This document shows, piece after piece, positions 34,088-42,651 of a stretch of DNA of 64,000 nucleotides. Every line of letters begins with the position of its first letter. The first letter of the stretch is position 1. A model generated the notes under the pieces. It ran no database searches, was not told the origin of the DNA, and saw nothing but the letters and a program-made list of their open reading frames with translations. The position numbers and the translations under genes were made by a program. The stretch lies in assembly GCA_029782145.1 (NCBI GenBank), contig JAKOVH010000031.1:1-64000 (forward strand), read 5' to 3'. Source of the stretch: Actinomycetes bacterium. Lineage in GTDB: Bacteria > Actinomycetota > Acidimicrobiia > Acidimicrobiales > Acidimicrobilacustridaceae.

Positions 34088-34296
34088 CGCTGGGTGCCTC
34101 CGGCTCGCGGTCCTCGACCCCTTTGGGGGGGCAGGATGCCGTCGCCTCACAGGCGACCTGGCGAAATGCACAGCGGGTGCGGCGTTGACCCCAGTGAAGA
34201 CACAGGGTTGTCCTCTTCCTCCCCACAGGGGTCGTTCCGTACGGTGCTCGTGCGGCACCGCCCCTCCCCCGTCGGCGCCGCAGGGAGGAGACCCCG
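34088..34296. other. 209-bp gap upstream of the 80-aa gene
   Basis: No open frame with protein character on either strand. It contains a G7 run (near 34123-34132) and, at its end, the ribosome site of the next gene (GGAGGAGA). I see no convincing -35/-10 pair or strong hairpin. Confidence 0.5.
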
Positions 34297-34539
34297 ATGA
34301 CCGCCTACGAGATCACCCTGAAGGACCAGGCCCCCGAGCGCATCGAGGGCGCCGACGCCTACGCGCAGGAGGGCCAGCTCACCACGTTCTTCCGCACCGC
34401 CTCCGACCGGCAGGTCGTCGACTGCTGGAGCGTCCGGCTGGCCAGCTTCCGCACCACCGAGATCCTCGCCGTGCGGCGCATCGAGGACGCCGTGGTCGCG
34501 GAGGATCTGGCGCCCGTGCCCTCGTTGCGCTCGGCGTGA
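34297..34539 (+). CDS. Small protein of unknown function (80 aa)
   Basis: An 80-residue soluble protein, MTAYEITLKDQAPERIEGADAYAQEGQLTTFFRT..., predicted beta-rich (LTTFFRTA, QVVDCWSVRLASFRTTEILAVRRI) with an acidic start. It resembles short beta-barrel or SH3-like accessory proteins in pattern only; no family recognised. It has a good ribosome site (GGGAGGAGA, ~6 nt spacing) and typical codon bias, which support a real gene. It converges on a GT-C glycosyltransferase gene across a small hairpin. Confidence 0.7.
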   Translation: MTAYEITLKDQAPERIEGADAYAQEGQLTTFFRTASDRQVVDCWSVRLASFRTTEILAVRRIEDAVVAEDLAPVPSLRSA

Positions 34540-34559
34540 CGCCGGCACGGGCGCCGGCG
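34540..34559. terminator. Short GC hairpin between convergent genes
   Basis: CGCCGGC (34540-34546) and GCCGGCG (34553-34559) form a 7-bp stem with a 6-nt loop directly after the stop of the 80-aa gene. No U-tract. Confidence 0.4.
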
Positions 34560-34585
34560 GACCACCCTGACAGGCAGTTCGCCGG

Positions 34586-35704
34586 CTAAGGGACGTAGGC
34601 GCCGAGCCAGGCCAGCGAGCTCAGCGCCACCAGCCCGCCACCGAGGACCGTGGTGAGGACCTTGTCGACACGGGGATCGCGCGCGGCCACCGCCAACGTG
34701 AGCGCCAGCGGGAAGGCGTTGAGTCCGTAGCGCTCGAGCGAGTTGAGGTTCTCCGCGCCGAGGGCGGCGAGCAGCACCAGGGCGGCGAAGGCGCCGTACG
34801 ACGCCGGCCACCACCGGAAGGTGAGCACCACGAGCACGATGAAGGCGATGGCGAACGGCACGTGGAGCCCGTCGGAGAACCGTTCGGGCCCGACCATCTG
34901 GTGCAGCCCCTCCCACAGGCGCCGCAACGGGTCGATCGTGTCGCCCCGCAACGGCCCCTGGGTGGTGAACGGCAGCCGGAAGTCGCCGTAGGTCGCGCCG
35001 ACCCACGCCAGGTAGCCGGCGGAGCCCAGGAACGGGGACGCCACGGCGGCCAGGCCCGCGGCCCGCTCGTCGTGGTGGGCCGAGCGCCACACCCGGGCCA
35101 GCTCGATGGCCGCGGGCACGGCGAGCACGACGCCCAGCGGGCGGCTGGCCCCGGCGACCAGCCCTGCCGCGACGGCCCACCACCACCGCCGGCTGCGGAA
35201 CGCCCAGAAGGCGACGACCGCGGCGAGCAGCCACAGCGCCTCGGCGTAGGCCCACGCCAGGACCAGCCCGCCCGGGAACAGGCAGACCATCCACACCGAC
35301 CGGTCGGCCAAGGCCGTGTTGCCCCGCTCGAAGCGCACCAGCCGGCGCACGGCGACGGCGAGGGCGAGGGCCGCCACGTTGGCGATGAGCACGAGCGCCA
35401 CGTCGACCCGGCCGGCGGTGAGGACGGACAGGCCCTTGCCGAGGAGCGGGAAGAGGGGGAAGAAGCGCAGGCCCTCGTCGGGCAGGGCGCGGTAGCCGTG
35501 CACGGCGATGTCGCGGTACCACGTGCCGTCCCAGGCGACGAGGCCCTCGCTGAGGGCGGTGGGCTCGTTCGACGGCACCAGCCTGTCGGCGGCGGCGACG
35601 GCCACGACGTAGCCGGCCGCCAGCAGGGCCCGAGCCGTGAGCCACGGCACCAGCACGGCTCGGAGGTCGTCGAGCAGCGCGGCGAGGCCACGGCGGGCGG
35701 TCAC
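34586..35704 (-). CDS. GT-C membrane glycosyltransferase, PIG-V-like mannosyltransferase
   Basis: Polytopic membrane protein, 372 residues with about ten hydrophobic helices. The first extracytoplasmic loop has WDGTWYRDIAVHGY, with the acidic residue expected of polyprenyl-phosphate-sugar-dependent GT-C enzymes, then FFPLFPLLGKGLS. Both are typical of bacterial PIG-V/mannosyltransferase-like proteins. It probably adds a sugar to a lipid or protein on the outer face of the membrane. The GTG at 35704 is 7 bases after the stop of the GT39-type gene, so the two form an operon. Donor and acceptor are unknown. Confidence 0.86.
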   Translation of the reverse strand: MTARRGLAALLDDLRAVLVPWLTARALLAAGYVVAVAAADRLVPSNEPTALSEGLVAWDGTWYRDIAVHGYRALPDEGLRFFPLFPLLGKGLSVLTAGRVDVALVLIANVAALALAVAVRRLVRFERGNTALADRSVWMVCLFPGGLVLAWAYAEALWLLAAVVAFWAFRSRRWWWAVAAGLVAGASRPLGVVLAVPAAIELARVWRSAHHDERAAGLAAVASPFLGSAGYLAWVGATYGDFRLPFTTQGPLRGDTIDPLRRLWEGLHQMVGPERFSDGLHVPFAIAFIVLVVLTFRWWPASYGAFAALVLLAALGAENLNSLERYGLNAFPLALTLAVAARDPRVDKVLTTVLGGGLVALSSLAWLGAYVP

Positions 35705-35711
35705 GAGGGCC

Positions 35712-37307
35712 TCACGAGGTGGCCGGGAACCAGTTCAGGTAGCCGTGCTCGAAGTAGGTGCTCGACTGGTCGACGAGGACCTGGCCGGAACGGGCCGCGC
35801 CGATGGTGTTGAGCATCGCCTCGCAGTCGCCCTCGAACGTCTTGTACTCGCTGTTCCAGACCACGAAGATCCCCCGGTCCGGCCCCGCCTCCTCGAGCAC
35901 CCGCCGGGCGAACGCCGCCGGGTCGGCCGCGTCGTTGCGCTCCTTGTAGTCGACCCAGTCGACGAGCGAGGGGTCGGCGAAGGTCGGGTAGGAGACCTGG
36001 CGCACGTCGGCGGTGACCGCCCGGTTGCCGGCCGGGCCGAGCTGGTCGGGGCAGTACACCACGACGTCGCCCGGCTGGGCGTTGGCGTCGATCGCCGCGC
36101 CGATCTGCCCCGCCTGGGTCCGCGTGTCGGCCACGTTCCAGAGGGCGCCGAAACCGAGGTAGGCGCACAGCACCAGCAGCGCACCGAAGCGCACCCAGCG
36201 GCCCAGGAAGCGGGTGAGCCCGGCGGCCACCAGCAGGGCGATGAACGGCACGACGACCGCGGCGTAGCGGGTGGCGAAGGCGCCGCGGGCGAGCAGCCCC
36301 ATGCCGATGCCGATGCCGAAGGTGAGCACCGCCACGACCGCCTCGGGACGCAGCTGGGGCACGGTGCGCAGGTCGAGCTCGATGCGCCGGGCGTCACGAC
36401 CCCGGCCGAACAGGGCGAGGGCGATGAACACCGCGGTGATGATGGCGAAGAAGGCACCGTCGCTGTAGAGGCCCGCTCCGAAGTCGCTGAGGGTGTAGGC
36501 CAGTGCGACCGTGGGTCGCATGGGGCTCGCCCACGGCGTGCCGGTGTGGGCGGACTGGTAGAGCATCGAGGGCAGCCACGGCACGAACAGCAGGCCGCCC
36601 ACCACGAGGGCCCCCGCCAGCTTCAGCGCGGTGGCCCGCACGGCCCGGTCGTCGGCCCGCCACGCCCGCCACAGCGCCAGCAGGCCCGTGGCCCCCAGCA
36701 GCCAGATCGCCCAGTAGTGGGTGTAGAGCAGCGCGGCGGCCACCACCGCCACGCCGGCCAGGCGCCACAGGTCGTCGCGGCCGCGGCGCAGCACGTCGTC
36801 GACCAGCAGGTAGCCGGCGAAGGCGAGCAGCATCACCAGCGCGTACATGCGGGCCTCGTCGGAGTACCGCACGGCGAACGGCGAGAGGGCCACGACCGTG
36901 ACGGTCAGCCAGCCGAGCAGCGGGCCTCCCCGGCGGCGACCGGCGATCCACGCCAGCGGGAGGGCGAGCAGGCCGAACACGCCCGAGAGCGCCCGCACGG
37001 CGACGTCGCCGGTGCCGAACAGGTCGCTCCACACGTGCAGGAGCAGGTAGTAGAGCGGCGGGTGGCCGTCGTGGCGCAGCCAGCGCAGGATGTCGCCGGC
37101 CGGCAGCTGGGCGATGTCGACGCTGAGCGCCTCGTCGAGCCACAACGAGGAGGTGGTGACGAACCGCAGCACACCGCCGGCCACCAGCGCCACGATCCCC
37201 ACCGCGACGATCTCCACCGGCGCCGAGCGGTCGTCAAAGCCCACGTCGGACCGGTCGTCGTCGTCGTCGGCGACGTCGGCGGTGCGGCCGCCCTCGGTCG
37301 TGTGCAT
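35712..37307 (-). CDS. GT-C membrane glycosyltransferase, GT39/GT83-like
   Basis: Polytopic 531-residue membrane protein. After an acidic cytosolic start, TM1 is followed by the catalytic-loop signature LWLDEALSVDIAQLPAGDILRWLRHDGHPPLYYLLLHVW, the D-E...HPPLYY pattern of ArnT/PMT-like polyprenyl-phosphate glycosyltransferases. YSDEARMYALVMLLAFAGYLL is another family segment. About eleven helices precede a ~130-residue soluble C-terminal domain. I start it at ATG 37307 because a TACAGT hexamer lies 8 nt upstream; an ATG at 37355 would add 16 residues (MPPPREL...). Divergent from the UGM-like gene. Confidence 0.88.
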   Translation of the reverse strand: MHTTEGGRTADVADDDDDRSDVGFDDRSAPVEIVAVGIVALVAGGVLRFVTTSSLWLDEALSVDIAQLPAGDILRWLRHDGHPPLYYLLLHVWSDLFGTGDVAVRALSGVFGLLALPLAWIAGRRRGGPLLGWLTVTVVALSPFAVRYSDEARMYALVMLLAFAGYLLVDDVLRRGRDDLWRLAGVAVVAAALLYTHYWAIWLLGATGLLALWRAWRADDRAVRATALKLAGALVVGGLLFVPWLPSMLYQSAHTGTPWASPMRPTVALAYTLSDFGAGLYSDGAFFAIITAVFIALALFGRGRDARRIELDLRTVPQLRPEAVVAVLTFGIGIGMGLLARGAFATRYAAVVVPFIALLVAAGLTRFLGRWVRFGALLVLCAYLGFGALWNVADTRTQAGQIGAAIDANAQPGDVVVYCPDQLGPAGNRAVTADVRQVSYPTFADPSLVDWVDYKERNDAADPAAFARRVLEEAGPDRGIFVVWNSEYKTFEGDCEAMLNTIGAARSGQVLVDQSSTYFEHGYLNWFPATS

Positions 37308-37315
37308 GGGGCGGG

Positions 37316-37321
37316 ACTGTA
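37316..37321 (-). promoter_or_regulatory. -10 hexamer TACAGT, leaderless start of GT39-like gene
   Basis: Minus-strand TACAGT, 8 nt before ATG 37307; it argues against the longer start at 37355. Confidence 0.5.
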
Positions 37322-37380
37322 CCGCCGGGCGCGGAAGCTCCCGGGGAGGGGGCATGGGGCACCGCGCGGAGCGGCTTCAG

Positions 37381-37386
37381 TACACT
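37381..37386 (+). promoter_or_regulatory. Possible -10 TACACT upstream of the UGM-like gene
   Basis: TACACT lies 30 bp before ATG 37417, compatible with a short leader, but no -35 is visible. A weaker GAAAGT hexamer 6 nt before the ATG is the leaderless alternative. Confidence 0.3.
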
Positions 37387-37416
37387 CGCCCGGTCCCTCG
37401 CGTCGAAAGTGCCACG

Positions 37417-39042
37417 ATGACCGTTCCCGCCGAGCCCACCTCCTCCACCGCCTCTGGCGCGCCGGCCGCCAGCCCACAGGTGGTCGTGATCGGAGCGGGT
37501 CCGGCCGGCCTCACGGCCGCCTACGAGCTGGCCCGCCACGACGTCAGCAGCACCGTCCTCGAGGCCGACGACATGGTGGGCGGCATCTCCCGCACCGTCG
37601 AGCGCGACGGCTGGCGCTTCGACCTCGGCGGCCACCGCTTCTTCACCAAGGTCCAGCCCGTCGAGGACTTCTGGCACGAGATCCTCCCCGACGAGGACTT
37701 CCTCCAGCGGCCCCGCATGAGCCGCATCTACTACGACGGCAAGTTCTTCGACTACCCGCTCAAGGCCTCCAACGCCCTCACCAACCTGGGCATCGGCGAG
37801 GCCGTGCTGTGCGTCCTGTCGTACTTCTGGGCCCGGCTGGTCACGTCGTTCCGGAAGGTGATCGGCCGCCCGCTCACCGACGACAGCCTCGAGGACTGGA
37901 TCACCTCGCGCTTCGGCAAGCGCCTCTACACGCACTTCTTCAAGACCTACAACGAGAAGGTCTGGGGGGTGCCGGCCAGCAAGCTGCAGGCCGACTGGGC
38001 GGCCCAGCGCATCAAGAACATGTCGCTCTGGAACGCCGGGGTGAACGCGGTGCTCGACTCGCTGCCGGACTCGATGTCGTTCCTCAAGAAGGGCAAGGCC
38101 ACCGACATCACCTCGCTCATCGAGGAGTTCCAGTACCCCAAGTACGGCCCCGGGATGATGTGGGAGGTCTGCCGCGACAAGGTCGAGGCGGGCGGGTCCA
38201 AGGTGCTCATGGAGACCAAGGCGGTGAAGGTCCGCCACGAGAACGACCGGGCGGTGGCCGTCGTCGCCGAGCACGCCGGCGTGCAGACCGAGTACCCCTG
38301 CACCGAGGTCATCTCCTCGATGCCGATGTCGCAGCTGCTGCTAGCGATGGACCCGCCGCCACCGCCCGACGTGCTGGCCGCCGCCCACGACCTGCGCTAC
38401 AGAGACTTCCTGACCGTCGCCCTGGTGGTGCCCGACGAGGGCATCTTCCCGGACAACTGGATCTACATCCACTCGCCGGACGTCAAGGTCGGGCGCATCC
38501 AGAACTTCGGGTCGTGGTCCCCCTACATGGTCAAGCAAGGCCGCACCTGCCTCGGCATGGAGTACTTCGTGTTCGAGGGCGACGAGTACTGGTCGATGGC
38601 CGACGAGGACCTCGTGGCCCTCGGCACGGTCGAGCTGGGCAAGATCGGCCTGGTCGACCCGTCCGCCGTGGAGGCCGGGTACGTGGTGCGGGTGCCGAAG
38701 GCCTACCCGTTCTACGACGAGCGCTACAAGGCCAACGTCGCCCGCATGCGGGAGTGGCTGGCCGACTGCGCCCCCAACGTGCACCCGGTGGGCCGCAACG
38801 GCATGCACCGGTACAACAACCAGGACCACTCGATGTACACCGCCATGCTGACGGTGGAGAACATCGTGGCGGGCACCGCCCACGACGTGTGGGAGGTGAA
38901 CGTCGAGGAGGAGTACCACGAGGAGAAGGCACCGGCCGAGGCCGGTGGCGGCGGCGGCGAGAAGGGCACCGGCCGCGACGCCCCCGTCATCCCGCGCGAC
39001 GCCTTCGGCCCCGACCACCCCGTGAACCGGCCCGGGAGCTGA
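37417..39042 (+). CDS. FAD-dependent oxidoreductase, UDP-galactopyranose-mutase/amine-oxidase-like
   Basis: Flavoprotein of 541 residues. The dinucleotide-binding motif VVVIGAGPAGLTAAYELARH lies near 23-42, followed by LEADDMVGGISRTVERDGWRFDLGGHRFFTK, the pattern of UDP-galactopyranose mutase-like and protoporphyrinogen-oxidase-like proteins. NNQDHSMYTAMLTVENI near the C-terminus is the FAD-contacting end. A charged/Gly-rich tail of ~40 residues (EEEYHEEKAPAEAGGGGG) is probably disordered. Its neighbours are glycosyltransferases, so a role in sugar-nucleotide or lipid-linked sugar conversion is likely. No classical Glf arginine could be placed by eye, so the substrate is open. Confidence 0.87.
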   Translation: MTVPAEPTSSTASGAPAASPQVVVIGAGPAGLTAAYELARHDVSSTVLEADDMVGGISRTVERDGWRFDLGGHRFFTKVQPVEDFWHEILPDEDFLQRPRMSRIYYDGKFFDYPLKASNALTNLGIGEAVLCVLSYFWARLVTSFRKVIGRPLTDDSLEDWITSRFGKRLYTHFFKTYNEKVWGVPASKLQADWAAQRIKNMSLWNAGVNAVLDSLPDSMSFLKKGKATDITSLIEEFQYPKYGPGMMWEVCRDKVEAGGSKVLMETKAVKVRHENDRAVAVVAEHAGVQTEYPCTEVISSMPMSQLLLAMDPPPPPDVLAAAHDLRYRDFLTVALVVPDEGIFPDNWIYIHSPDVKVGRIQNFGSWSPYMVKQGRTCLGMEYFVFEGDEYWSMADEDLVALGTVELGKIGLVDPSAVEAGYVVRVPKAYPFYDERYKANVARMREWLADCAPNVHPVGRNGMHRYNNQDHSMYTAMLTVENIVAGTAHDVWEVNVEEEYHEEKAPAEAGGGGGEKGTGRDAPVIPRDAFGPDHPVNRPGS

Positions 39043-39052
39043 GGTCCCCTCG

Positions 39053-40240
39053 GTGACCACCCCTGGCCCGGCGAGCGTCGCCGACGTCGCCGCGCTCGCC
39101 GAGGAGGCCGGCCTGCGGCGCGTGCACGTGCTGGCGTGGCGCGACCTCGTCGACATCGAGGCCGGCGGCTCGGAGGTCCACGCCGCCAAGGTGCTGGCCC
39201 TGTGGGCCGAGGCCGGGCTCGACATCGTCATGCGCACGTCGTACGCCCAGGGCCACCCCTACGAAGGCGACCGCGACGGCTACCACGTCGTGCGCAAGCA
39301 CGGCCGGTTCATGGTCTTCCCCACCGCCGTGGTGAGCGAGCTGGCGGGCGGCCACGGCGCCCGCGACGGCATCGTCGAGATCTGGAACGGCGTGCCGTTC
39401 CTCACGCCCCTCTGGGCCCGCGGCCCCAGGATCGCCTGGCTCCACCACGTCCACCGCGACATGTGGGACATGGTCCTCGAGCCCGACCTGGCCCGCGCCG
39501 GCAAGTTCTTCGAGCACCGCCTCGCCCCTCCCCTCTACCGCCGCACGCCGATCGTCACCCTGTCGGAGTCGTCCCGCCAGGAGCTGATCGACTACCTCGG
39601 GCTCGACGCGGCGATGATCTCGGTCGCACCGCCGGGCATCGACGAGCGCTTCACCCCGGCGGGCGACAAGAGCCCGGTGCCGCTGGTCGTGTCGGTCGGC
39701 CGGCTCATGCCGTCGAAGCGCTTCGACGAGCTCGTCCGCATCGCCACGGAGGTCCGCCGCGAAGTGCCCGACCTGCGGGTGGTGATCGTGGGCGACGGCT
39801 ACGAGCGGCCCACCCTCGAGGCCCAGGTGGCCGAGCTCGGTGCCCAGAGCTGGATCCGCATCGCCGGCAAGGTCTCCGACGAGGAGCTGCTCTCGCTCTA
39901 CCGGCGGGCGTGGGTCGTGGCCAGCTCCTCGATCGCCGAGGGGTGGGGCATGACCCTCACCGAGGCGGCGGCCTGCGGCACACCGTCGGTGGCCACCGAC
40001 ATCGCCGGGCACCGCGACGCCGTGGCCGTGGGCCAGTCCGGGCTGCTCTCCCCCGACAGCCGGGGCATGGCGCGCGACCTCACCGCCGTGCTCACCGACG
40101 TCGAGCTGCGGGCCAAGCTGTCCGACGGCGCCCTGCGCCACGCCGCCACCCTGACCTGGCCGGCCACGGCGCTCGGGGCGTTCGCGCCGCTCGCCCTCGA
40201 CGCCATCCGCCGCCGCCGGCGCCGCGGCCGAAGCCGATGA
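39053..40240 (+). CDS. Glycosyltransferase family 4 protein
   Basis: GT-B fold retaining glycosyltransferase, 395 residues, cytosolic or membrane-associated. The N-terminal domain begins RVHVLAWRDLVDIEAGGSEVHAAKVLALWAEAGLDI, whose GGSE loop is the usual acceptor-side motif. The C-terminal domain has VVSVGRLMPSKRFDELV (donor phosphate contacts) and the E-x7-E motif in SIAEGWGMTLTEAAACGTPSVATD. A basic tail ends the protein. The GTG start has GAGGT 7 nt upstream, 10 bp after the UGM-like stop. Its stop overlaps the hydrolase start (ATGA). Confidence 0.93.
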   Translation: MTTPGPASVADVAALAEEAGLRRVHVLAWRDLVDIEAGGSEVHAAKVLALWAEAGLDIVMRTSYAQGHPYEGDRDGYHVVRKHGRFMVFPTAVVSELAGGHGARDGIVEIWNGVPFLTPLWARGPRIAWLHHVHRDMWDMVLEPDLARAGKFFEHRLAPPLYRRTPIVTLSESSRQELIDYLGLDAAMISVAPPGIDERFTPAGDKSPVPLVVSVGRLMPSKRFDELVRIATEVRREVPDLRVVIVGDGYERPTLEAQVAELGAQSWIRIAGKVSDEELLSLYRRAWVVASSSIAEGWGMTLTEAAACGTPSVATDIAGHRDAVAVGQSGLLSPDSRGMARDLTAVLTDVELRAKLSDGALRHAATLTWPATALGAFAPLALDAIRRRRRRGRSR

Positions 40241-40920
40241 GCGCGCCGCCCGTCGTGCTGGTCCACGGGCTGGCCACCTCCTCGGCGCGCACCTGGGGCG
40301 ACAACGGCTGGCTCGACCTGCTCGCCGACGCCGGCCGCCAGGCGGTCCCCCTCGACCTCATGGGCCACGGCAGCGCGCCCCGCCCCACCGACCCGGCGGC
40401 CTACGACGAGCTCGAAGAGGAGATGCTCACCCGCTTCCCGGAGGGGCCGGTCGACGCCATCGGGTTCTCCCTCGGGGCCCGCAGCCTGCTGGTGGCGGCG
40501 TCACGCCACCCGGAGCGGTTCCACTCGCTGGTCGTCGCGGGCGTGGGCGCCAACCTCTTCCGCGACCAGGCCGAGGGCCGGGTCATCGCCGAGGTGTTCC
40601 GGGGCGAGGTCGAGCCCGACGACCCCACGGCGCGCTACTTCGCCGCGCTCGCCGAGGCACCCGACCAGGACGCGGTGGCGCTGGCGGCGCTGATGAGCCG
40701 GCCCAACCCGGCGCCGCTCACCGACGAGGGCCTGGCCCGCATCACCTGCCCGGTGCTCGTGGTCATCGGCGACCGCGACTTCGCCGGCCCGGCCGACCCC
40801 TTGGTCGAGAAGCTGCCCGACCCCCGCCTGGTGGTGCTGCGCAACGTCGACCACTTCGCCACGCCCAAGGACTTCGGGTTCATCGACGCCGCCCTGGGGT
40901 TCCTCGGCGCCGCCCCCTAG
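40237..40920 (+). CDS. Alpha/beta hydrolase
   Basis: A 227-residue compact alpha/beta hydrolase. The oxyanion motif VVLVHGLATSSART lies at ~6-19, the nucleophile elbow IGFSLGARS near 74-82, an acid in VVIGDRDFAGPADP and the His in NVDHFATPKDF near the end. The small cap suggests an esterase-like role. It is co-translated with the GT4 gene and followed 3 bases later by a HAD nucleotidase. Its link to glycan synthesis is contextual only. Confidence 0.9.
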   Translation: MSAPPVVLVHGLATSSARTWGDNGWLDLLADAGRQAVPLDLMGHGSAPRPTDPAAYDELEEEMLTRFPEGPVDAIGFSLGARSLLVAASRHPERFHSLVVAGVGANLFRDQAEGRVIAEVFRGEVEPDDPTARYFAALAEAPDQDAVALAALMSRPNPAPLTDEGLARITCPVLVVIGDRDFAGPADPLVEKLPDPRLVVLRNVDHFATPKDFGFIDAALGFLGAAP

Positions 40921-40923
40921 CCG

Positions 40924-41622
40924 ATGGCGGACTTCGTCCTCGGGGTGGACCTCGACGGCGTGTGCGCCGACCACGCCAGCGCCTTCCGCCGGGTCGTGGC
41001 CGGCGAGCGGGGGATCGACGAGACCGACCTGGCGCCCCAGCAGACCTGGGACTTCACCGAGTGGGGGCTCGACCGGGCCGACTTCGAGCGCCTGCACCGC
41101 GCCGGCGTGCTCGAGCACCACATGTTCCGCACCATGCCGGCCGTTCCCGGCGCGGCCGAGGCGCTGTGGCGCCTGTCCGACGCCGGGGTCTGGATCCGCC
41201 TCATCACCCACCGGCTGTACACCAACTGGGGCCACGCCGTGGCCGTCGCCGACACCGTCGCCTGGCTCGACGAGCACGCCATCCCCTACCGGGACCTGTG
41301 CTTCCTCGGCGACAAGCCGCAGGTCGAGGCCGACGCCTACGTCGACGACGCCCCGCACAACGTGGTGTCGCTGCGGGCCACGGGCTCGCCGGTGCTGGTG
41401 TTCGACCAGCCCTACAACGCCGAGCTCGACGGGCCCCGGGCCGCCGGCTGGGCCGAGGTCGAGGAGTGGGTGCTCGACCGCATGGCCGCGGCCGGTCGGG
41501 CCGTGCAGGCGCCCATGCCGCTGCCCGAGGCGGCCACGCAGCGGCTCCGGGCGCACCTCACCACCGAAGCCGGCGGGGCTCACACCGCCACGGCCGCTCC
41601 GCCCGACGCCGCCGACCGGTAG
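40924..41622 (+). CDS. HAD-like 5'(3')-deoxyribonucleotidase-type phosphatase
   Basis: HAD-superfamily hydrolase of the NT5C (cytosolic 5',3'-nucleotidase) type, 232 residues. Motif I is GVDLDGVCADH (nucleophile Asp and +2 Asp near 8-10), motif II lies in LITHRL, and motif III/IV around FLGDKPQVEADAYVDDAPHN. These proteins dephosphorylate nucleoside monophosphates, but many actinobacterial members are untested. An Ala/Thr/Pro-rich tail follows the fold. The last 43 bp overlap the convergent Gfo/Idh/MocA gene on the other strand. Confidence 0.86.
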   Translation: MADFVLGVDLDGVCADHASAFRRVVAGERGIDETDLAPQQTWDFTEWGLDRADFERLHRAGVLEHHMFRTMPAVPGAAEALWRLSDAGVWIRLITHRLYTNWGHAVAVADTVAWLDEHAIPYRDLCFLGDKPQVEADAYVDDAPHNVVSLRATGSPVLVFDQPYNAELDGPRAAGWAEVEEWVLDRMAAAGRAVQAPMPLPEAATQRLRAHLTTEAGGAHTATAAPPDAADR

Positions 41623-42593
41623 GCCGCGTCGGCCACCACGTGGGCCCGCAGGGCCACCCCGAAGCCCGGCTCGGCCCGCCCACCGGCGGCCACGGCCTCC
41701 ACGAACGCCACGTCCGGGTTGCGGGCGGCGATGCCGAGCCGGCTCGCCTCGGCGACCAGCTCCTCGTCGGCGAGCGAGCCCTCGTCGCCGTCGGGGCCCG
41801 TCCACGACACCGGCCCGAAGAGGTCGTCGGCCAGCACCAGGAAGGCGTTCTCGCAGAGCACCTCGATGCGGCGCGAGCTGGGCCGGGCCAGCACGTCGTG
41901 CCACACCGAGGTCAACGTGGCCAGGCCCCCGCCGGCCAGCTCCATCTGCACCACGGCCACGTCCTCGATGCCCTCGATCCGGTGGAACGCGGCGGTGCGG
42001 GCCGCGACGGAGCGAATCGGCCCGACCAGCCACTCGAGGATGTCGAGGTCGTGGATCGAGTGCTCGAGCAGCGTGCCCGAACCGGCCCGGGCCGGGTCGG
42101 CTCGCCAGGTCGACCCGTACTGCCCCTGGACGGGCAGGTACTGGTCGTCGCGGAACACGACGCTCATCACCCGCCCCGTGCCCGGCCGCCCGACGAGGTG
42201 GCGCAGGTGGCGCAGGCCCGGGTAGTCCCGCAGCACCAGCCCGACCTGGTTCACCACCCCGGCGCGCTCGACGGCCTCGGTCATGGCACGAGCGGACGCC
42301 AGGTCGACGGCGAGGGGCTTCTCGCAGAACACCGGCAGCCCGGCGGCCACGACCTGCGCGACCAGCCGCGGGTGCTCCGAGGTCCAGGTGCACACGTAGA
42401 CCGCGTCGACCACCTCGAGCAGCTCTCGCTCACCGACCACCCGGGCGCCGTGGGCCGCGGCCAGGGCCTCGGCCCGGGCGGCATCGGGGTCGTGGACGGC
42501 GACGAGGGCGGCGTCGGCCCCGCCGAGGCGCAGCATGCCGAGGTGGTGGGCGGCGATGAAGCCGGCGCCGTAGAAGCCGAGACGGACCGTCAC
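41580..42593 (-). CDS. Gfo/Idh/MocA-family oxidoreductase
   Basis: NAD(P)-dependent sugar or inositol dehydrogenase-type protein, 337 residues. The Rossmann motif GFYGAGFIAAHHLGML is at the N-terminus and the catalytic EKPLAVD lysine segment near residue 92. GSGTLLEHSIHDLDILEWLVG is the family's substrate-binding helix, with the conserved H-x-x-D. The GTG start at 42593 lies 7 nt after TAGGGT. Given the adjacent glycosyltransferases, a sugar-nucleotide modification is plausible, but the substrate is unknown. Its 3' end overlaps the HAD gene by 43 bp. Confidence 0.92.
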   Translation of the reverse strand: MTVRLGFYGAGFIAAHHLGMLRLGGADAALVAVHDPDAARAEALAAAHGARVVGERELLEVVDAVYVCTWTSEHPRLVAQVVAAGLPVFCEKPLAVDLASARAMTEAVERAGVVNQVGLVLRDYPGLRHLRHLVGRPGTGRVMSVVFRDDQYLPVQGQYGSTWRADPARAGSGTLLEHSIHDLDILEWLVGPIRSVAARTAAFHRIEGIEDVAVVQMELAGGGLATLTSVWHDVLARPSSRRIEVLCENAFLVLADDLFGPVSWTGPDGDEGSLADEELVAEASRLGIAARNPDVAFVEAVAAGGRAEPGFGVALRAHVVADAAYRSAASGGAAVAV

Positions 42594-42600
42594 GGGCGGC

Positions 42601-42606
42601 ACCCTA
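42601..42606 (-). promoter_or_regulatory. -10 hexamer TAGGGT, leaderless start of Gfo/Idh/MocA gene
   Basis: Minus-strand TAGGGT, 7 nt before GTG 42593. Confidence 0.5.
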
Positions 42607-42638
42607 CGCTCGGTGCGAGGCGTCGCCCGACGCGGCGG

Positions 42639-42644
42639 TACCGT
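42639..42644 (+). promoter_or_regulatory. -10 hexamer TACCGT, leaderless start of small membrane protein gene
   Basis: TACCGT, 7 nt before ATG 42652. It forms a divergent leaderless pair with the -10 at 42601. Confidence 0.5.
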
Positions 42645-42651
42645 TCGGCCC

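Noticed and set aside
37307-37355. ATG 37355 as start of the GT39-like gene
   Set aside because: No ribosome site or -10 is placed for it, whereas TACAGT lies 8 nt before ATG 37307.
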